Positions 5,812 through 10,539 of a stretch of DNA of 10,539 nucleotides are shown here, one piece after another. The position numbers and the translations under genes are program-made. Below the pieces are notes generated by a model. It was not told where the DNA came from and searched no databases. It saw only the letters and a list, made by a program, of their open reading frames with translations. The stretch is from JBGPFS01 sp041483455 (lineage in GTDB: Bacteria; Chloroflexota; Limnocylindria; Limnocylindrales; CSP1-4). The stretch spans positions 1-10,539 of the forward strand of contig JBGPFS010000074.1 of the NCBI GenBank assembly GCA_041483455.1, written 5' to 3'. Within the stretch, counting starts at the first letter, position 1, and every line of letters starts with the position of its first letter.

Positions 5812-8025
5812 TCACGGGGCGCGCTCCTCGAGCTCCAGCCAGGCTTCCTCGGCCGCCTCGAGCGCGACCGACACATCGGCAAGCTCGCTCGTGATCCGGC
5901 GGAGCTCGACGAAGTTCGACCCGACCGCCGGGTCGCCGAGGGCCAGCTCCAGGTGGCTCTTGCGGAGCCCGAGCCGGGTGAGCTCGGCGTCGACGGCCGC
6001 CCGGCCACGGCGGTAGGCGTCCTTCGAGAGCTTCTCCCGCCGGCGGGCAGGGGTCGCCCTGGCAGGGGTCCCCCTGGCGGGCGTCGCCCGGGCGGGCGTG
6101 GACGGCGTCCGAGCCGGGGAGGTCTTCGCCGCGACGGCCGAGCTCCGGGACCCACGTTCGATCGACGCACCCACCGACACCGTTCCGCCGACCGGCCGAC
6201 CCCCGGTCCGGAGGCGGCGCGCCTCCGCCTCGACCGCGCCCGCCACCGTCCAGCCGTCGGCGATCGCCGCCCGCCAGGCGCGGTAGCCGCCGTCGAACGG
6301 GGCGGCCAGCCCGGCGTCGACGACCCACAGCCGCTCGCAGATCGTCTCGAGCAGGCGTCGATCGTGGCTCACGACGACGAGCGTCGCCGGGGTCTCACGC
6401 ATGAACGCCTCGATCGCCTCACGGGCGGGGATGTCGAGGTGGTTCGTGGGCTCGTCGAGGAGGAGCAGGTTCGCCGGCATGATCCCCAGAAGCGCCAGCT
6501 CGAGCCGGGACCGCTCGCCCCCGGACAGGGTCCGGACCTCCTTGAAGACGTCGTCGCCCCGGAACAGGAACCGGGCGAGGTAGCCGCGGGCCTCGCCGGG
6601 AGTCACCGGGATCGCCTCGAGGAGCGCCTCCAGCACGGTGGTCCCGGGGATCGCCGCTCCCCGGAGCTGGGCAAGGTAGCCGAGCGAGACGCCGGGCCCG
6701 ATGGTCACGCTCCCGTCGAGCGGGGGTAGCTCGCCGGCGATCGTCCGGAGGAGGGTCGTCTTGCCGGCCCCGTTCGGCCCCACGATCCCGATCCGCTCCC
6801 CGCGCTGCGCCGCGAGGAACGGGATCCGGGCGACCTCGAGCGGCGCGCCGTCGGCCACGAGCGGCGTGCGATCGGCCACGAGCGGCGTCCCCGCGAAGCC
6901 CGTGCCGTCGGTGCCCGCAGCGGCGCCGAAGGCCGACCCAGCGCCCGGCGTCGGCTCGAGCCGGGCATCCTCGCCCTCGCCGGTCGCGGCGAGCGGCCGA
7001 CGGAGACGGGGCAGGTAGCCCACCACCGCATCCTCGACCCGGACGGCGATCTCAGCCGAGCGGGACGGCCCGACGCCCACCATCGCCGTCGTCCGGAGCT
7101 TCAGGCGCTGCGCGACCGATGGCGCCTCGATCCGCTCGGCCCGCAGGCGCTCGAGGCGGGACTCGTGCTCGTGCATCTTCCCGAACTTGCGGTGGCTCCG
7201 ATAGCGCTGGACGAGCTCCTGCTCGCGCGCCATCGCGTCGGCGCGGTTCTCGAGGTCCTTGTCGAGCCGAGCGTCCCGCTCGACGCGCTGCCGGTGGTAG
7301 GCGGCGTAGTCGCCCCGGAAGGCGGTCAGCTTCCGATCGCGGAGCTCCCAGACGCGCGCCACGGTGGCGTCCAGGAAGGCCCGGTCGTGGGAGGCGGCGA
7401 GGAGCGCCCCGGATCGGCGGCGAAGGTGCTCCTCGAGCCACTCGAGGGCGTCGAGGTCGAGGTGGTTCGTGGGCTCGTCGAGCAGCAGCAGGTCGGGGTC
7501 GGCGATGACGAGCCGGGCGAGCGCGGCGCGGGTCTGCTCGCCGCCCGACAGCGCGGTGGGCGGCTTCGACCACTCGTCCCGTCCGAACCCGAGGCCGGAC
7601 AGCGTCGCGTCGACCCGCTGGTCGAGGGTGTAGCCACCCAGGACCTCGAACCGGTGCTGGAGGTTCGCATACGCCGGATCCGTCACCCGGTGAGCACGTT
7701 CGAGCGAGGCCAGCTCGTCGGCCATCCGGTCGAGATGCGCGGCACCCGTCCGGACCGCCGTGCGGAGGTCGGCGGCGGCCATGAACGCCGCATCGAGGTG
7801 GGACTCCTGAGCGAGCAGGCCCAGGGTCAGCCCACGCTTCCGGCTCACGGATCCCCGGTCCGGCTCATCGATCCCGGCGGCGATCCGGAGGAGGGTCGTC
7901 TTGCCGGACCCGTTCGGCCCGACGAGGCCGATCCGGTCGCCGACGGCGATCGCGGCATCGACCTCGTCGAGGATGACGAAGGTCCCGATCTCGCGGGTCA
8001 CCTTCTCGAGGCGGAGGATGCTCAT
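5812..8025 (-). CDS. ABC-F family ATPase (ribosome-associated type)
   Basis: This 737-residue protein has two ABC ATPase domains and no membrane segments, the layout of ABC-F proteins, which act on ribosomes (translation factors and antibiotic-protection proteins) rather than in transport. Domain 1 has Walker A GPNGSGKTT (36-44), signature LSGGEQ (159-164) and Walker B LLLLDEPTNHLD (Asp183, Glu184). The charged inter-domain linker (about 230-310) is the segment that reaches the ribosome. Domain 2 has Walker A GPNGAGKTT (416-424), signature LSGGER (500-505) and Walker B Asp524/Glu525. Both catalytic glutamates are present. A Gly/Ala-rich insert of roughly 45-50 residues precedes the second Walker A, and a TPAR-repeat linker precedes a charged C-terminal helical domain like that of Uup. 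The start overlaps the mutM stop (ATGA), which implies translational coupling. I cannot say which ABC-F subgroup it belongs to. Confidence 0.93.
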   Translation of the reverse strand: MSILRLEKVTREIGTFVILDEVDAAIAVGDRIGLVGPNGSGKTTLLRIAAGIDEPDRGSVSRKRGLTLGLLAQESHLDAAFMAAADLRTAVRTGAAHLDRMADELASLERAHRVTDPAYANLQHRFEVLGGYTLDQRVDATLSGLGFGRDEWSKPPTALSGGEQTRAALARLVIADPDLLLLDEPTNHLDLDALEWLEEHLRRRSGALLAASHDRAFLDATVARVWELRDRKLTAFRGDYAAYHRQRVERDARLDKDLENRADAMAREQELVQRYRSHRKFGKMHEHESRLERLRAERIEAPSVAQRLKLRTTAMVGVGPSRSAEIAVRVEDAVVGYLPRLRRPLAATGEGEDARLEPTPGAGSAFGAAAGTDGTGFAGTPLVADRTPLVADGAPLEVARIPFLAAQRGERIGIVGPNGAGKTTLLRTIAGELPPLDGSVTIGPGVSLGYLAQLRGAAIPGTTVLEALLEAIPVTPGEARGYLARFLFRGDDVFKEVRTLSGGERSRLELALLGIMPANLLLLDEPTNHLDIPAREAIEAFMRETPATLVVVSHDRRLLETICERLWVVDAGLAAPFDGGYRAWRAAIADGWTVAGAVEAEARRLRTGGRPVGGTVSVGASIERGSRSSAVAAKTSPARTPSTPARATPARGTPARATPARRREKLSKDAYRRGRAAVDAELTRLGLRKSHLELALGDPAVGSNFVELRRITSELADVSVALEAAEEAWLELEERAP
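6043..6105 (-). repeat. TPAR(A/G) 15-bp tandem repeat in the ABC-F gene
   Basis: Four consecutive TPAR units (TPARATPARGTPARATPARR), each 15 bp of imperfectly repeated DNA, link the second ATPase domain to the C-terminal helical domain. The repeat is basic and Pro-rich, like nucleic-acid-binding tails. It probably serves as a flexible RNA-binding or spacer segment. Confidence 0.7.
6851..6888 (-). repeat. 17-bp direct repeat in the ABC-F gene
   Basis: TCGGCCACGAGCGGCGT (plus-strand sense) occurs at 6851-6867 and 6872-6888, a 21-bp period that keeps the frame. It encodes the doubled peptide TPLVADRTPLVADG inside the Gly/Ala-rich insert before the second ATPase domain. It looks like a slippage-type duplication in a loosely constrained loop. 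Confidence 0.7.
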
Positions 8026-9113
8026 CGCGCGCCCGCGTCCGGTCGGTCGGCCGATCGAGCGCGCGCCCGGCGGGTCGCCGCGGCCAGCCGGGTCCGGGCC
8101 GCCCGGGCCCTCGCCGCCGCCGCGGCCGCCTCGGTCGGGGTCAGCCCGAGCGTCCCCTCCCCCGCCAGCTCCGTCCAGCGCCGTCCGCGGCCGGCAGGTC
8201 GCCGCGGCCCGCGACGGAGCGCCGCCAGGATCCGCCGGTTACCGGCGTCCGCTCGATCCAGGGCCGGCAGCCGCTGGCACCAGGTGCACAGGTGCGTGGC
8301 ACGCGCCCCGACGACGATCCGGCGCACGGTACGCCCGCAGCGTGGACAGGGCTCGCCCGTCCGGCCGTAGACGCGGAGGTGCTCCTGCATCTCGCCGTCG
8401 CCGTCGGGCGCCGTGTAGTCGTCGATCGAGCTGCCCCGGCGCTCGACCGCCTCGCCGAGGATCGACCGGATCGCGGCATGGAGCCGGCGCTCGTCGGGCC
8501 GCCGGAGCGTGGCGGCGGACCGGAGCGGATGGAGGCGGGCCGTCCAGAGCGCCTCGTCCGCATAGATGTTGCCCACCCCGGCCACGAACGACTGGTCGAG
8601 GAGGAGCGGCTTCAGCCGACCTCGCCGCCCCCGGATCTGGCGCCGGAATGCGGCAAGGCTGTAGGCCGGGTCGAGGGGCTCGGGGCCGTGGCCGCCGAAG
8701 ACGGCCGTGCCGCCGGGCTCGGTCACCAGCTCGCCGGTCTCCGGGTCGCGCCCGTAGAGCCCGACCCGGCCGAACTTCCGGATGTCCCGGAAGCGGAGCT
8801 CTCGCCCGTCGCCCAACTCCAGGACGAGCCGGACGTGGGGATCGAGCGGGGCGTCCGCGCTCGTGACGAACAGCTGGCCGGTCATCTTGAGGTGGATCGT
8901 CAGGGCGGACCCGTCGTCGAGCTCGATGACCAGCAGCTTCGCCCGACGGCCGACGGCCATGACCCGACGACCGACGAGGGCGGCCGCGAACGCCGCCGGG
9001 TCGTGGGTACGGAGCGTGCGCCGCCAGAGGCAGCGCGCGCCCACGAGCGTCGCGCCGACGATCAGCGGTCGCAGGTCGCGGGCGACCGTCTCGACCTCGG
9101 GGAGCTCGGGCAT
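8022..9113 (-). CDS. mutM: Formamidopyrimidine-DNA glycosylase (Fpg)
   Basis: This base-excision repair enzyme removes 8-oxoguanine and formamidopyrimidines and cuts the abasic site. The protein is 363 residues. It starts MPELPEVET; Pro2 becomes the N-terminal catalytic nucleophile after Met removal, and Glu3 and Glu6 follow. That requirement fixes the start at 9111-9113 against an in-frame ATG 10 codons upstream (9141-9143). Lys59 (RRAKLLVIEL) corresponds to E. coli Lys57. The lesion-recognition core (RDIRKFGR, VGNIYADEALW) is intact. The C-terminal zinc finger has Cys256, Cys259, Cys276 and Cys279, with Arg271 in the beta-hairpin. Unusually, 82 residues rich in Ala and Arg follow Arg281, where the family normally ends. 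The gene begins 4 bp after the polA stop, and its TGA overlaps the ABC-F start. Confidence 0.97.
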   Translation of the reverse strand: MPELPEVETVARDLRPLIVGATLVGARCLWRRTLRTHDPAAFAAALVGRRVMAVGRRAKLLVIELDDGSALTIHLKMTGQLFVTSADAPLDPHVRLVLELGDGRELRFRDIRKFGRVGLYGRDPETGELVTEPGGTAVFGGHGPEPLDPAYSLAAFRRQIRGRRGRLKPLLLDQSFVAGVGNIYADEALWTARLHPLRSAATLRRPDERRLHAAIRSILGEAVERRGSSIDDYTAPDGDGEMQEHLRVYGRTGEPCPRCGRTVRRIVVGARATHLCTWCQRLPALDRADAGNRRILAALRRGPRRPAGRGRRWTELAGEGTLGLTPTEAAAAAARARAARTRLAAATRRARARSADRPDAGAR

Positions 9114-9117
9114 CGGG

Positions 9118-10539
9118 TCAGGCGCCCTCCGCCTCGCGGGCAAGAACGGTCATCCCCTCCCAGGCGTCGCCGACCTTGATGTCGACCGTGAGCGGCACGT
9201 CGAGGCCCACCGCACCCTCCATCGTCGAGCGGAGGACCGGGATCAGCCGCGCCACCTCGGCCCGCGGGACCTCGAGGAGGAGCTCGTCGTGGACCTGGAG
9301 CAGGAGCCGGGCCGCGAACCTGCCGTCGCGGAGGCGCTCGGCGAGCCTGATCATCGCGACCTTGACGATGTCGGCCGCCGTCCCCTGGATGGGCATGTTG
9401 ATCGCCATCCGCTCGCCCGCCGACCGCAGGGTCGGGTTCCGGGCCTCGAGCTCCGGGATCGAGCGACGGCGTCCGAGGAGCGTGGTGACGAAGCCCTGCT
9501 GACGCGCCGTCTCCTTGATATGGAGCATGTAGTAGCTGATCCCCGAGTAGGTCGCGAAGTAGTTCGTGATGAAGGCCTGCGCCTCGGCTCGCGAGATCCC
9601 GGCCCGGGTCGACAACCCGAAGTCGCTCATCCCGTAGGCGATCCCGAAGTTGACCATCTTGGCCATCGAGCGCTCATCGGGCGTCACGTCCGCCGGGTCC
9701 TTGTGCAGGACGAGCGCGGCTGTCTCGCGATGGATGTCGGCCCCACGCTCGAAGGCGCTCCGGAGGTGCTCGTCGCCGGAGACGTGGGCCAGGATCCGGA
9801 GCTCGATCTGCGAGTAGTCGGCCGCGACGAGCGTCACGTCGGGAGCCCCGGCCACGAAGGCCCGCCGGATGCGGCGCCCGAGCGGGGTCCGGATCGGGAT
9901 GTTCTGGAGGTTCGGGTCGGACGACGACAGGCGACCGGTCGCGGCCACCGCCTGGTGGAACGTCGTGTGGAGCCGGCCGTCCTCGGCGAGGAGGCTCGGC
10001 AGCGCCTCGACGTAGGTCGAGCGGAGCTTCGTGTACGACCGCCAGTCGAGCAGCCGCTCGACCATCGGATGGACGCCCCGGAGCTCCTCGAGGACGGTCG
10101 CGTCGGTCGAGTAGCCGGTCTTCGTCTTGCGCCCCTTGGGCAGCCGCAGCTCACCGAAGAGCACCTCCCCGAGCTGCTTCGGGGAGCCGATCGTGAACTC
10201 GTGGCCCACCGCGTCGTAGATGGCGCGCTCCAGCCGCGCGATCTCGATGCCGAACTCACGATCGAGGACCTCGAGCGCGTCGAGATCGACCGCCACGCCG
10301 ACCGCCTCCATGCGGGCCAGCACCGCGATAAGCGGCAGCTCCATCTCGGTGAAGAGGCGGTCGAGGCTCTCGGCCTCGAGGGCCGTCGCGAGCGCATCGC
10401 GCGAGGCCAGGGCTGAAAGGGCCTCGAGCCCCGCCCGGTCGACCGCGGTGATCTCCTTGACCGGCGGCAGCACGAGGTCGAGGCGTTCAGCGACCACATC
10501 GGCGATCGATTGCGATCGCAACGCCGCGTTCAGGAGATA
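9118..10539 (-). CDS. polA: DNA polymerase I, C-terminal part (cut by the window edge)
   Basis: The frame is open to the right edge, so only the last 473 residues are present. They comprise the end of the 3'-5' exonuclease-like domain (YLLNA...) and the complete polymerase domain. The DNA-contact block RLSSSDPNLQNIPIRTPLG is followed by motif A DYSQIELR (about 9798-9820), motif B RSMAKMVNFGIAYG (about 9630-9670) and motif C VHDE (9283-9294), so the catalytic aspartates are intact. Motif B keeps the Phe typical of E. coli-type enzymes. The polymerase fills gaps in repair and removes primers. A TTG at 10519-10521 is not a start: the protein clearly continues beyond the edge. The gene is first of an apparent repair operon with mutM 4 bp downstream. 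Whether the 3'-5' exonuclease is active cannot be judged here. Confidence 0.97.
   Translation of the reverse strand, partial: YLLNAALRSQSIADVVAERLDLVLPPVKEITAVDRAGLEALSALASRDALATALEAESLDRLFTEMELPLIAVLARMEAVGVAVDLDALEVLDREFGIEIARLERAIYDAVGHEFTIGSPKQLGEVLFGELRLPKGRKTKTGYSTDATVLEELRGVHPMVERLLDWRSYTKLRSTYVEALPSLLAEDGRLHTTFHQAVAATGRLSSSDPNLQNIPIRTPLGRRIRRAFVAGAPDVTLVAADYSQIELRILAHVSGDEHLRSAFERGADIHRETAALVLHKDPADVTPDERSMAKMVNFGIAYGMSDFGLSTRAGISRAEAQAFITNYFATYSGISYYMLHIKETARQQGFVTTLLGRRRSIPELEARNPTLRSAGERMAINMPIQGTAADIVKVAMIRLAERLRDGRFAARLLLQVHDELLLEVPRAEVARLIPVLRSTMEGAVGLDVPLTVDIKVGDAWEGMTVLAREAEGA

Noticed and set aside
7165..8370. Plus-strand frame antisense to the ABC-F and mutM genes
   Set aside because: It crosses two well-supported genes and has no motif; a codon-bias shadow.
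9114..9143. MutM start at 9143
   Set aside because: Fpg needs Pro directly after the initiator Met as catalytic N-terminus, which only the ATG at 9113 gives.
8782..10416. 544-codon plus-strand frame antisense to mutM and polA
   Set aside because: polA motifs A, B and C lie on the minus strand throughout this stretch.

Overview
The window is very GC-rich and gene-dense. It looks like chromosome of a free-living bacterium, most likely a high-GC Chloroflexota (Limnocylindria/Ellin6529-like), with a high-GC actinobacterium as the alternative. This assignment is an inference from composition, GTG starts and the style of the CpaB-like and protease sequences. No marker was searched. No insertion sequence, CRISPR array, tRNA or rRNA gene was seen.

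Layout: positions 1-271 hold the 3' end of a plus-strand gene, probably a CpaB-type Flp pilus assembly protein. It overlaps tail to tail with coaE. Everything else is on the minus strand. Reading in the direction of transcription, from the right edge leftwards: the C-terminal two thirds of DNA polymerase I (polA, cut by the window edge); mutM (formamidopyrimidine-DNA glycosylase), 4 bp after it; and an ABC-F ATPase that overlaps mutM by an ATGA junction. These three look like one operon. A 210 bp gap with several stem-loops follows. Next come a membrane-bound GAF-GGDEF-EAL cyclic-di-GMP enzyme, a 272 bp leader region, a secreted subtilisin-like (S8) protease with a tandem Trp-Ser-Gly tail, a strong terminator hairpin, and coaE (dephospho-CoA kinase).

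The most interesting element is in the 272 bp between the GGDEF-EAL gene and the protease gene. It contains a very good match to the class I cyclic-di-GMP riboswitch (GEMM-I), ending about 15 nt before the protease Shine-Dalgarno sequence. A c-di-GMP synthesising or degrading enzyme, a c-di-GMP-sensing RNA and an exported protease therefore lie consecutively on one strand. I infer a local circuit in which the second messenger controls an extracellular protease through RNA. The EAL domain lacks the usual Asp of its KID motif, whereas the GGDEF motif and its inhibitory RxxD site are intact, so the enzyme may act mainly as a cyclase.

polA, mutM and coaE are neighbours in many bacteria (for example Bacillus). 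Here coaE is separated from the first two by the ABC-F, cyclic-di-GMP and protease genes.
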